Origin: Pycnopodia helianthoides
Taxonomy: Eukaryota; Echinodermata; Asteroidea; Forcipulatida; Asteriidae
Assembly (NCBI GenBank): GCA_032158295.1
Contig: CM063252.1
Location: forward strand, 18,992,036-19,056,035
Length of the DNA: 64,000 bases
Reading direction: 5' to 3'
The position numbers and the translations under genes are program-made. Shown piece by piece: positions 24,802-37,049 of the stretch (positions are counted from its first letter, which is position 1; each line of letters starts with the position of its first letter). Below the pieces are notes generated by a model that saw only the letters and a program-made list of their open reading frames with translations, was not told where the DNA came from and did not search any database.

Positions 24802-27088
24802 CAGTGTTCTCCAACCTATAGAAAAGCCGTGGCGCACCGCCACGCTTTCTGCGGCATGCACCACGCTTTATAATCGCCGCCAAGCTTTAAAATATTGCTG
24901 CCACGTTTACATTTTTTGACTCTGCATTGTAAATTTACAACAGAAATAGTTTAGAAACAAGAAAGACCACAGTACTTTCTATTAAAACCAAAGTTTCACG
25001 CTGTTCTTCCGGCCTACCTGTCTGCCTGTCATAAAGTTATTAAAATAACTTTACATCCACATGGTTTGACAGGAAAAATGGTTTGACAATGCTAGAAGAT
25101 TTAATGCCGCGATCGCAATTGTTTATTTCCAGTAAAACACCCATGCACATTAATAGTCTGGCTCTTTCCTCCATGTTCCGTTGTCAGAACCAGATTCAAA
25201 GAATAACAGAAATAAGTCCCAAGTAAAACCAGAATCCTTTAGTTTTCTTATCCACTTAAACTGTACATAGTTTATTTAACATTCCAAATAATTCACCGGC
25301 ATTTAGATCAAAATTAGAATTCAGCCAATAATAATTCACATTGTTTCTTTGTTTGAATTCAAGAAGCTTCTTATGAAATCAAGTTTTTTTCTTAGATATC
25401 TTTCTTGCTCAACTGTGGTGTAGCTTTCACCTCATTTGCTAACTTGCAATTAATGTTACAATTCTGTCCATGGGAACTTTAACATTTATAATCACTTTTA
25501 CTAGCTTTGCAACAATACAGACCAATTCACTTCAGTGGCTGTCTCTCAATCTCTCTTTAAATACAAATAAGTTTTGGTGTACCTTCCACCTGGTTTCTCA
25601 CTATTAACTGTTCATCTTAAAACAATATATATTAAACGACATGGTACTCGGGTTTTGTTGTTAAGGTGCTGTGTTGAGGACCTCTCTCTCTCTCTCTCTC
25701 TGGCTCATAGCTCCTTCATGCTCTGCCAGTTTGTGAGCCCTCTGCATTGGCTTTAGGAGTTTGGGAAGCCCCGTCCCACAGTCACACGGTGTCTTCAATA
25801 ATGTCCTTCACTTTAGAACTCCAACCCGTACTAAAGGCCATCTGATATAAAAAACAGTCAACCAAAACTATCGAAACATGGGAACTAGACACATACATAT
25901 TACTTTCCAATTATCTGCAATATCAACGAAACTATCACTTAGTCCCAACATGGTGAAGAGACTCAAATAACTAACAGTGATACTTTCCTAAAAGTTTTAG
26001 GAATTTCAATGTTAAAAGAAAACAGAGTTTACTTCAATTCTTTCTCTTGAGCACTTCTTAAATAGTGGGCTAACCTGAATTAGGCTACATTCACAATTTA
26101 GTTAGCAGAACATCTTAAGTTAGCAGTGTAGGATTTTGAGTAAATAGAATTTACAAACTTACGGATTTCAAATGCGTCGTACTCTTGGGTTGTGCTGGTT
26201 GGTTCTGCTAGCCCTCCTACATGTGGTGGCGGCCTGAATACCGCACTCAAGCATTATTTAGATTGATTTGCCTCAGTAGCTGCATCCACAATAACACGAA
26301 GGCGAGTGGGGAAACATACATGTGTACAACTCGAATTTCCAGGGGCAAAAACCGCCCGATGGAGTCTAATGTTAACCTCGTTCTTGTTATATTTTATGCA
26401 AAATTACAACCTTGTACTCATAAACACATCGCTCTCGCCACAACAAATCTTTTCCCAATGTGCGTCGTCGACCGATCGTTATAAATCACAAAGATTTCAG
26501 TGCAAAAGAAGTTCTATCAAACCGATCCTCACATTACGAACCCATGAAAATTGCTGTTGATGAAAACACTATTATTAAGGGCATAAATTATGAAAAAAGA
26601 TCGTCCAAAAACGCAATTTTACAAACTTCATTGTTTTTTTTGGTTTTTTTTCTTTTTTTCTTTTTTCTTTTTTATTTCAAAATTGTTGCATGTGGGCTAG
26701 TCGACCCAAAATTATGGTTGATTCGTCCAGTTGGCGAGTGAAAAAACAAGTTAAGGGAAACTGATGTTGTTTAAGACAAAACCTGTTACTGCTCCCAATT
26801 ATCCAGCTATTCCCAGCGGTAAGTAGTGCCTCATTAGTACCAAAGTCAGAGTGAACCCCCCCCCCAAAAAAATTTCCTTACAATGTTTAAAACTTTTTTA
26901 TTTAGAAAACAGGAGAAGTTGCCATCAGGAATCATCTCAGAATGCATTACAGAGCATGTAGAGTCAAACATTTTACCGGGGCCCTTAAGCGTGCCCCGGA
27001 CCCCACGCCGTTAGGACTTTGTGCTTCGCGCTCGCATTGGTTCCCGCCCCAAGAACCAACCTTTAATTTTCAGAGTTGGAGAACACTG
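24802..27088. mobile_element. hAT-like DNA transposon, probably non-autonomous or decayed
   Basis: The left end is CAGTGTTCTCCAAC (24802-24815) and the right end its exact reverse complement, GTTGGAGAACACTG (27075-27088). CAGTG..TCTC termini are typical of hAT elements. AATACA lies immediately outside both ends (24796-24801 and 27089-27094); hAT usually makes 8-bp duplications, so 6 bp is unusual or reflects mutation. Both subterminal regions are GC-rich, including a CGTGGCG/CGCCACG hairpin at 24828-24844. No transposase-length frame exists. Three overlapping plus-strand frames of 84-93 codons lie at 26221-26741. A minus-strand frame of about 30 codons ends at a GTAAG donor at about 26162, and could be a fragment of an exon. 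The interior contains (CT)10 at 25682-25701 and a T-rich tract at about 26630-26672. Confidence 0.7.
25682..25701. repeat. (CT)10 microsatellite
   Basis: Uninterrupted CT dinucleotide run inside the hAT-like element. Confidence 0.9.
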
Positions 27089-27099
27089 AATACACCAAT

Positions 27100-30000
27100 G
27101 AAAAACACTATGTAGCAACACTGTATTCATGTATACTGAAGTTGTCAGTATACCCATGTACACAATAACATTTCAAACCCACAAGACACAATTATCTAGG
27201 AACAAACGGGAGTCAGTGTACCATCTAACATACATTACTAAAGGTCTCATTACACAGTGTTTTATTTTTGGGGATAAACTTTATGGAAGCCTTCAACACC
27301 TTTTGAAATATCAATATGTCAATTACCAACGGGGTAGGGAAACATGTATTCATAAGAGACTGGCTGGAATGTACATCCTTCTCACCCATGGAAGACTGAA
27401 TATCAAGAGCAACAACCCCAAGCCAAATTACTCTGATGATGCGCCAACTCTACAGCGGATGTGCCACATCATTACAGTTAATCTAGTTTAATGGGCGCAA
27501 TTTGAAAACAAGGAGACAGGTAACTGTAATCATCATCACGAGTTGTTGATGCGTTTTCATCGTCGCGGCTGTGTTGACAAAGCACAGAATGTGACGGCCA
27601 TTACCATGATGTGATTTATAGTGGTGCCGTCTTTGAAGTTGTGTAATTACAGCAGACACAACTTCAAGGTAAAATATTGCGGAAAGCACCTCATTAATAA
27701 ATCCCTGCTTCTTTTCTCTTTGTCTGAAGTGTCAGGAATGGAACAAGTATAAGAGTGAACTTTGAAAAAATACAGTAAATAATTGTTTCCCTTTTTTAAA
27801 GTTAATTATCTAGCATCATGATTAATTGGTTAGTGTTGAGATTTAATGTAAATGTATAAAATTGTGAAAAATAGTTACATGCTATTGGACAATGTAATTT
27901 TGCCATGAATCATTGAAGCTACTTTTTATGGGCACAATGTCTATAAAATCACAACATTACAAACCAGCAAATGAGGCATTATTTTGATTGTGCATTTTTG
28001 TCAATGACCTTTGCATCCTCACTCTAACCCCTTAACACCAGGCTAAATCCCATGAGGTATCCCATCTACCACTTACAGGAGTGGCCATAATCAGTTCATT
28101 CAACATCCTCCTGAACAAGCCCCCCATCCACAGGGGCTCCACTAATAAGTAATAATATGTAGGCCTTTTCTGTACTCCTTTACCCCCTTGGGGGATTAAT
28201 GTAAAAACACTTGATACATTCACTGAAAGGAATGAGGTGAGCAATGTGAGAATGCGACCCTAGCTGAGCACTTCAATATACTCCCTTGGGGGAAGGCACT
28301 AGCCAGGGAGTAAATTGAAAGCAATTCAATTGAATATGCTTGGTACCTAACCATTAGGGCATCAACCTGTCCAATACAACATGGTGGGGTAAGCTAGTTT
28401 ATTGCTCCAAGGGTCTGCTGGTCTGTCTTGACTCCAGGACATTTACCGTTACTACCCCTTTACACATCGGTAATGGGTCTATGGCTTACAAGGCTCAGTG
28501 GTCTGTATGCCTTCAGTTTGTGTCATTCTAAAAATTAATCGCAATTTTATCCCTTATTAACACAATTATGTGGAATTTTGTTGTTGCTGCATGAAGTAAT
28601 CCATGGACACATACATTAAGTATCATGCCATAACGTGCAGCTGCACACCAACCTTCCTTGCTAAACCATTACAAGCTGACATACAACCCAAGGTCAAGAA
28701 ATGTTTCACATCTAAGGCAAACTATTTGATTTCAGGTGTGCCACCAACACATTTCAGGCAGGTGGTTCCAACCTAATTGACAGCCTCAATTAGGAACTCA
28801 TTCACAAGCCCCAAAGATTCCAATTGACCCATACAACTGTGGACATAGTGTAATAATTGAGAGAGCGGAAAAAGTGCAAGTTTTAGCCAAAGGGACCATT
28901 AGAAACTATTATGTATATGAGTAGTACAAGCTCAAACTATATCAATTTGGACTCATCCAAGTTAATTTGGTAACTGTATTCATCTATCTAATAGATGAAC
29001 AAGTGTCCTTTTACACTAAGCATAACTCATCTTCTCTTTCATTCCAAGAAAGAGTTATGTGTAATTTGATGAGTTCAAACACCTTTTAACATTGTGCGGA
29101 TTGTGAGTCCACGAACCAGCCATTTATTTCCTTAACATGACCTGATCTGTTTCCAATCTGTGGAGTGATACAAAATAACTATCACAAATGTAATTGCTGA
29201 GGAAATGAAGAAAGACAATATTTTCATGATGGTATACCAAATTACCAATCCATTTTAGTTCAATCTAATATGTCCCATACCAGTGTATCCTTACTGGGAC
29301 GCATTTGCAATAGCGTACACGAACTGAGCAGTCATAGCTGCATCAACATCATCAGTTGGGGAAGCCTGTGATGCGGACACAAAAGTGCAAGACATCCACA
29401 ATAAATTGATCTATCTACCAATATGTAACATGTTAAAAAATACTGTTAAGAGCACTTTACCCAAGAACAGAAAATGGGGTTGGTGGGTAAATGTGTGAGA
29501 GGGTGACGGGTGACTGCCAAGTTAAAGTAGGCATACACACACTGACATGTATGGTCACAGATCATTAAAACCAAGTTCGGCTGTTTGTGCCAAAATGGGT
29601 GGCTATCCAAGATTTAGATAGTTTGGGTTGTTTTCGGTTCTGAAGGTCAAAAGTGATTGATTTGTTCAATAAACTTCTAGGTTTTTATTTGATTTGACGT
29701 AAATGGTTGAAATTCCCAGCAACTGAGATAGGTAAATCGGTAATTTTGTTGGGTTTTAAAATTTGTGAGTGTGTGGGTTGATGGCTGATGGGCAACAGCA
29801 TGAGTGTGAATAAAAGGGTCATATACAGTGTATTTTAGGGTGCAACGTAATGTAAAGAAAGGTATAATAAAGCCTAAAAGAGCTCTCACTAACCCATCAT
29901 TAAAAAAAAACCTCTTCTAAAATTTTAGCTAGTGAGGTTTTTTCACGACAGGGATTAAATTGTTCATTTATTCATTTTTTGTTATTCATCATTTTTTTTG

Positions 30001-30180
30001 GGGGGGGGGGAGTGGGTTTCTTTTCAAGGTTGAATTAGAAACTACATAAGTTTTCCAGAATTTTGTCAACAAAATATGTTTTAAATGTGACTCGCTCACA
30101 CATTGTTCTTACAGGGTTAAACTTTCTTTGATATTTAAAACTATTTTCTTTTTGTATTGACTTATTTATTTAATATTTGG
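27100..30180. other. non-coding stretch
   Basis: No supported gene; the 120-codon frame at 27129-27491 has no recognisable domain. At about 27490-27620 CpGs are denser (CATCGTCGCGGC) and the DNA looks less repetitive. At 29992-30010 a T8 run is followed directly by G11. Confidence 0.35.
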
Positions 30181-30189
30181 GGAAGAGAC

Positions 30190-30258
30190 TGGCCAACTGG
30201 ACAACACACTTTATTGTCCTCTGATTGACTTGCCATGCTGTTCAATAGTTCAAATCCA
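30190..30258 (+). repeat. possible tRNA-like fragment
   Basis: TGGCCAACTGGACAACAC resembles box A and TAGTTCAAATCC resembles box B, but the spacing of about 57 nt would need a long variable arm, and no acceptor stem forms. Confidence 0.2.
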
Positions 30259-30499
30259 AACCTATAAGTTTGACTTATTCATCAGGTTCAACTGAGACGT
30301 GCTAGACATAAAAGAAAATCTCCAGATAAAAATCACCCTGGATGGATGACGTTCCACTATAGGACTTGACGTAAGTATAATATCATGCTGCATACTTTAC
30401 AAGGATCTCATCATCAACTTCACTGTGGAATCTGAGGAAATTGCACTGTTCCGCCAACTTATCAAATTCTATCCTGAACAATGAGATTGCCATCAATAG

Positions 30500-30690
30500 G
30501 CCTCCTATAAGTTGACTATCGCGAATTCAAAGATCAGCGCTTTTGGCACGTAGCGTCATGATGACGAGGGACACTGGACAATGTCCAGCGGATATGGATA
30601 CACTAAACAAAGGAAGGTCACCCATGGGTCAGACTAAGACGTGTGGGAATGATGAAAAATATAGCGATTATAAGCTGCACAGTTCCTCGT
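30500..30690. promoter_or_regulatory. possible conserved non-coding element
   Basis: A CpG-richer block with the near-perfect palindrome CTGGACA-A-TGTCCAG at 30574-30588 and a run of short transcription-factor-like words. Nothing here defines a function; it is offered only as a candidate because it differs from the AT-rich surroundings. Confidence 0.2.
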
Positions 30691-30921
30691 GATTAATAAA
30701 AGGGAACTTATTGCTGAAGGGATGTAGTACACCAGAATGTTTTGTATGAGTGGTCTCTATAGTATACATGTGGAGTTCCTTCAATTTGGAGTTGACTAAA
30801 CCATGGAATAAAAGGACTTAAAAGTGTACATTATGTTATAAATGATTCAAGGCTGTGAATATAGATGGTTCATATTGATTTGAGTGTCTCATTTCCTGAA
30901 CATGACTGGGCAACAGAGGGC

Positions 30922-30959
30922 GCCATTACTTTGCGCTGTAGCCATTACTTTGCGCAGTA
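30922..30959. repeat. 19-bp tandem duplication
   Basis: Two copies of GCCATTACTTTGCGC(T/A)GTA in direct tandem, differing at one base. Confidence 0.85.
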
Positions 30960-30999
30960 GCAATCAGATCACACAATGATCTGTGCACTGTGAATCCCT

Positions 31000-33550
31000 T
31001 GAAAGCAACTAAAATGTATGACAAACATCAGAGGTATAAGTACCTACACAAAATTTGAATAATCGTGTTGTTTACAGGCTCTTTCAATGCCATTGGTAAC
31101 CCATGGGGATCGCAAAAAAAACAAGGATCACTAAGTCAATAAAAGTACATACATGGATTTGCCGAAATATTGAGATTTTGGGGAGAGATCAACTTGAATA
31201 GATGTAGAATCATATACTGAGTGAACAAATTGTGCAGACTAATCCCACTTATCACATTTAACTTACAATGTCGAAACAATAGTTGTGACCATTCAACTAT
31301 ACATGCTTCTCCTACTCCTGCCGTTAGGTGGCACTCTAATGAGACATTTCATCTCAATATGTTTAAAGCTCTCTTGTTTCACGATGAGATGGTTTCAAAT
31401 GTCTCTTGTACGATTTTGTAAGGGGCTATCATTTTAAGAAACAGTCATAGTTAAAAAATAAAAGCTAAAATATATATACATTTTTTTCCTTGTATATGTA
31501 TTAGTTGTGAATAAAATATCACCAGAAGAAAAATCCTTTAACTTTATAATAAAAAAAACAAAACAAAAAAAACAGGGATTTAACTATATAGCCTTGGAAT
31601 AAGATTACAAGATCTTTTCAACCAGTCATTGGCAGTAAATTTACATGAGAAGACTGTCAATTACATTACATTGACTATCATTCAATACATATCCGCCTGC
31701 ATAAGAACATCGTGTCATCCAGAGACATTTTCTAATACATACAAAGCTGACCTCAAACTGCACTTGTTTTATTATTTTTTACAGGCATGCTTTAACAGTT
31801 CATCAATGAAAATCTCCATGTCAAATCGATGTGTGCTTGAATTAACACATGGCCATCCTCACCTGGGCCACAGAATTAAGGCAGTCTTTTTCTTTCTCTC
31901 TCTCTCTGTCTTTATTATTTTTTTACAACCACAAATCGTGTTAGGGTGACAATGACGTCAAGGTGTGTACCTTTGTTGGAAGCGTGCGAACAGTGTTTAT
32001 ATCACAATAGTAAAGTACATGACCTGTTTGAAAATAATTATGATAATGTAATTAATTGCATAAAAAGACATATGGTGCATTCAGGCTAGTAATTATATTT
32101 ACATATTTACTGTGTCTGCAGGCTGCAAGTAGCTGCAGTGAGATCAAAAAGGCTGTTGTAACTTTCTCTTATTGTGTTACTATTCTGGTTTGCAGAACTT
32201 TTTAATGAGAGTGTTTCATCAAGTCACCCCTTAGCCCCCTCCAGTATCAGTGCTTTGTACACACTTCATGTGATGCATACACATGTATTTTTCACTAACA
32301 AACATTTTAACATCTCACTGTCACAATATCCTTCCAATTGTCAATACAGCATGAAGGTACATATATGTACCCGAACATCCCCCGATTTAATATTGATTAC
32401 CATCCTCCATTAACGCCAACATTTCTGTATTTTAAATATTTATTTGTACAATTTTTGTTTTAACTTCTGGGGGTGGTGATACTTTCCGCTGCTCCCTTAG
32501 GGCATTTTCCTCATTTATCCTCCCTGCCATATCTCTCACATCTGTTTGAGATGGGGAACATTTCCGAATGACCCGACCCTGTTTCTCATCACAGGCGCCA
32601 GTCACAAAGGCAGGGTTGTCTATCTTGATGAGGGGAGATTAATGTTGTTTTACATTTATAATGTAGATTGCTGGCATGTTCAGGTGTATGGAAGTAATGT
32701 GATAGCTGCAGAAAGGAGTCTCAAAGAGAAAATGAGGACAATGAAAAAAAAAATAACATTTAGATTTCAGGTAATGTAGGCAGGTTTTTTCCTGTCCCAA
32801 ACCAACCGGGCCAATCCATGGATGGTGGGGAGTCCCATCCCCTCCCCCTTTCACTGCTGTGTGCAATCATCTAGAAATGATTCTTAACACGAGAGGGTAC
32901 CTCCCTACTTAGTCAGCCTCAGTTTGATCACCACAGACTTAGATAGAGGGTAAATCAAGAGAGCTGCATGTATCAAAGTTCTCCAGATAAAAAGAAAAAC
33001 ATGCAGCTGGGTAGACACATATCGCATAGATTGCACTTTGAAGGGGTTTCATCAGATAAGTATTTCTACCAAATCAGTGCAGCCGTGACCATCAGCAGAG
33101 ATCAGGGCTTACCGTTGCCACAGATTATTCGGCAGCAGTTGCTTAAAAAATGCATGCTGGTTGTATTGTGGTGGAAGGGGGGAATGATGACGAGTATTAT
33201 CAATATATGTAACCTATGACAGTTTAGTTTCCATAAATAAATGTGTCTTAAGGCTTAATTAAAGTTCCATTCCATAGATATCATAAGGGCTTGTGGGGGT
33301 CGAAGGGTGTAAGAACATTTGGAAAACTGTTATAGCTCTTTTTTGTTTTAATTCAACAATTTCTTTGTCTTGTCTTGCCTCTGAAAGCATCTCAGACAGA
33401 ACCACTGTTCAACTTCGCTATAAAGACCTCAAATTTCTAAGCTAAAAGATCCGTAGTCCAGCAAAAATTTATTTTGAAATTTGAGCTCTGCTATATATAG
33501 CCTTTAATGAAAGTGCAGCCATCTTGTTTATCCTTAGCACTGCAAATAAA
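31000..33550. other. non-coding stretch
   Basis: No supported gene. An A-rich tract at about 31547-31576 could be the tail of an old retroposon, but no body was recognised. A full TGACGTCA lies at 31953-31960. Confidence 0.35.
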
Positions 33551-33578
33551 AACCTACACATGGTGAGTTGGGCAAAGA

Positions 33579-33782
33579 TTGATGAAACCTGATAAAAGTC
33601 TATGGCGTTTATTATACTGGCATTCAGATGGCGAGATGTTCAAGCGGGGGCTAGAAAATGAAAACCATGATTGGATCACATTATTGACCTCTTTACACCG
33701 CGGCATCTTTGACACTGATGCCGAAGGGACAGACCAATATGAGAGAAAAATTGTTATGAAGTGGGTCACAACCTCACCTTAG
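33579..33782 (+). CDS. weak open reading frame, unknown
   Basis: A 67-codon frame from ATG to TAG with a fairly protein-like composition (charged and aromatic residues mixed; ..GEMFKRGLENENHDWITLL..). The opposite strand is also open for 71 codons across the same bases, which shows that low stop density here need not mean coding. No domain, signal peptide or splice signal is recognised. It could be an exon, a conserved regulatory element, or chance. Confidence 0.15.
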   Translation: MMKPDKSLWRLLYWHSDGEMFKRGLENENHDWITLLTSLHRGIFDTDAEGTDQYERKIVMKWVTTSP

Positions 33783-33799
33783 CACCTGGGCTATTTGAC

Positions 33800-36760
33800 C
33801 TGTCTGGACGCTCTAAAATACAGAGATAGCATTTACCATGATAAACCGTTCAATAGCAGCTCAATTTGGCTATCCAAGCCCAGGGATCATACTGTAAGTG
33901 AAGAAGTCCAAGAGAACCATTATCTGTTCTGCTGTGGAAGGGGGAAATCTGCCAACTGTCCATGAAATTGTTTTTGAGAGGTGATAATCACCTGCCCATG
34001 GAGATGGCCAGAGGAGCTTATCTACCTTCTAGCAAAGCGCCCAATGAAGTCAGACCCCCCCCCCCAAGTGTTTTTCTCTCCTTGTATGAACAATTCTCTA
34101 TATCAGGTCAACTTTTTGATTTAGATTATTTCTCTTTTATAACACAAGAGGAAATGATTTCACCTGCTTTTTTTTTACACATATTGATTTTGACACAATT
34201 TGATGGTCACTCTTTGTGATTCCCCCATATGACAATTATTGACAAATGAGTCGGATGTTATATTTGGTGGAAGAGTAGTTTTATGGCACATGTTAACTAT
34301 GCTGTGTAATTAGTACTTCTGGCAGACTTTCCTTCAAGAGTTAAAAAGAATTAAGTCACTTGATCAAATGACCAGACACACGTTCTGGTGCTGCCTCACT
34401 GAAATGTAGGTAATAATTATGTTAACTGACAAGTTTGATGTAAGGTGGGGAACGTTTGGTAACACAACACCAACTAGTGCAACATCCTTCCAAAGGAATT
34501 GGGACATAACGCTCTTACAAGAAGGTGCATGAACCTAGAATAATCACCCTAAAAGTCTAGGGGTTTAGGCCACCCTTGTTGCTGCCTATGACCCTCCAAA
34601 TACACTCCCACAGGGAGACATCCGAGGTTATTGCAAGCACATGCACTTTACAACCTTTTGATAAGCCATGTGTGTAAAGTAAAGACATCGGCCTTAAGGT
34701 TGTATCAAACCTTGATAGATACCAAGCAGCCTATCTAGGGCTCTAAATACAGACAATCAGCATAAAGCCATCTGCAATTAACCCACATTGTAATGACAGC
34801 TCAGGTCAAAAGATAAAGGGCTATTGTCAAATAACTCATGTTTACATTATTGTAGCTGTTGTTGAACAAATATTCACAGTGGCTACACCAGGAAGCCCTA
34901 CCTGATTGAAGGCCCCAAGACAATATTTTAAAGGCTTCTTATCAAGCTCACTTTACTAAAACACTATTAACATGAGCTATAAAAAAAGTAGTAAAGAGTG
35001 CATGTACAAACAAGAAAGAAAAGCCAAGGAGAACTTACAAGCCAATGTGACTTTGTGGATGGCCATTGATGTTACATTTGTCTGGACACATTGATACCCC
35101 CAACATTACTAGTATGTAATACACTATACCCCTTTTTTTCAATTCCTCTGGCCAGAAGCTATTCAAAATCTATTACAGGCATGAAGTCTATATAGAATGT
35201 TTGTATTTTTGGTACAATTGCCAATCCTGGTCCATGAAATGAATGGGTTATTCGGCTCTGCACATCTATAAAATTCATGCACATCATTGAGGAGGATTCA
35301 GGGAAGTAAGAACTTAAGTACAACTGTTTGATTAGAAAGAGATGCAACGGCAAAACTTGGGATTAAAATCAAAACCATATTTCATAAAAAGATCAGCCAG
35401 TCATACATGATCTGAAGAACTCAAGTGACTGGGTTTCAAAAATTCATGAAAAAATGCCAAATTATGATACCAGAGACTCCCGTCATATGGGACTATACAG
35501 CTTGTGGGGTGGTCTTTGTAGGTCAACTTTAAATCAGAAATCAAGGTGATGTTGTTTTAGATTAGCTTCAGAAAATAAAAAGGACAGCATAATTGAAGGT
35601 AGATGACTGAAGCAGAGTAAAATAGGAGAGGATGGTGGATTAACTGGGCAATCCCCAATGTAGAAGGCCATACCAAGGAGCTAATAAACACGCACTTTGA
35701 AAAAAGAATGGATGATTGACAAATATATACCAGGGTTTTATAAAAATGACCAAATATATACTGGAGATATGTCAATCTGCATTGATGTTTCCAAAAACTG
35801 TCCTGTCTAACCCATTTATCATGAGGGGAACGATCTCATGTTATTTTATCAAAAATCATTTTGTACGAGTGACAAGTTGGGTCTCCCCTTAATTGGTCTA
35901 AACATAAATATTGGTTTAGACAAAATATCATAAGTGTGACTAAAGATAATTACAAGTATATGTAAGTGTAGGATTGGTAATTGTCAACAACAACAAATTA
36001 GTTTTAATCTGAAAGCTCACTGACTATAATATTAAGTTTATCCCAGTATCAATTCTCAAAAGAAATATTTCTGTTTGAAACACTGTCAAAGTCTAGAAAA
36101 TAAAGATCCCCTAAATTCATTATTAATTATGAATGTGCACAAAATATCTAGAAAAAATATACATTTTAAAAAATTTTACAATAGAGAAAAAAAGGCATTG
36201 ATGACCGAGGAAAAGGGAGAACTTGCTTTGCCAGAGCTACAACAACAAAAACCAGTTCTGTTTTAGATTAACAAATTTCAATTTACACCCCCAGCATTCC
36301 ATTGAGAATACTTGTTTATGATACCAATCTCTATAAAAAGCATGGCAATTATGAGCAGGCCTTCATTACCCTCAAAAATTAATAATGTTTCATTGGATGT
36401 TTACACCAAAACAATATAAACAAAAGGCACACACAGGTATGATATCAATAAAGGTGCACACACACTGACAACCATAAACACTCTAGAGGCTGTCGTATTG
36501 ATTCTGTCTAATTAAAACACATCACAAGTACATTGTACCGCTGTCGGATGCATGTGTAAAATAAATATGAATACACGCAGTCTAGCATACCAGGTAGTGC
36601 TTGCGTATGTATATTGTGCATCTAAAAATACTTGCATAATGGATATTTTATGCATTGTTTGTTCAATATGTTTTTTAATGTTTACTTTTAATGTTGCACA
36701 ACAGCAAATTCATGTATATCTTGAACACTCTATCTGAAAGTTAATGGAATACATGTTATA
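33800..36760. other. non-coding stretch
   Basis: No supported gene. A C11 run lies at 34055-34065. At 35714-35777 two similar blocks containing AAATATATAC form an imperfect inverted repeat bounded by GATTGACA and TGTCAATC. Confidence 0.35.
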
Positions 36761-36767
36761 ACATAAC

Positions 36768-37041
36768 GTGTCATGGCTGAGCGGTCTAGTGCACCTGACT
36801 CAACTACCGGTGGCTATGTCAACAGGGTGTGGGTTCGAATCCCAGTCATGACACTTGTGTCCTTGAGCAAGATACATAACTATTATTGCTTCTCTTCACC
36901 CAGGGGTAAATGGATACCTGTGAGGGCACAGATGGTTCTTGTGACTGATTTAACATAATGCACTTCATATTTGGCAGCTCAGGCTGTCTACTCCCAGGGG
37001 AGCTGAGACGGTTTAAAGAATGAAATAAATAGCCCAATGTC
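36768..37041 (+). mobile_element. tRNA-Leu(CAA)-derived SINE, subfamily 1
   Basis: The head, 36768-36854, reads like tRNA-Leu: box A TGGCTGAGCGGTCTAGTGC, an anticodon loop CTCAACT with anticodon CAA, and box B GGGTTCGAATCCC. The first eight bases GTGTCATG are exactly complementary to CATGACAC at the end of the head. It is followed by a body (CCTTGAGCAAGATACATAAC, ATTATTGCTT, CACCCAGGGG) and a tail with TACTCCCAGGGGAGCTGAGA and AGCCCAATG. Head, body and tail are shared with the copy at 56347. It is a retroposed SINE needing LINE enzymes in trans, not a tRNA gene. Frames at 36773 and 36846 are shadows of it. Confidence 0.85.
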
Positions 37042-37049
37042 TGACCTGA

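Noticed and set aside
28346..28365. tRNA box A-like words on the minus strand
   Set aside because: No box B at the required distance in the correct order.
36769..36853. Functional tRNA-Leu gene
   Set aside because: The arms pair only partly in tRNA register, and the sequence is followed by a SINE body and tail shared with 56347.
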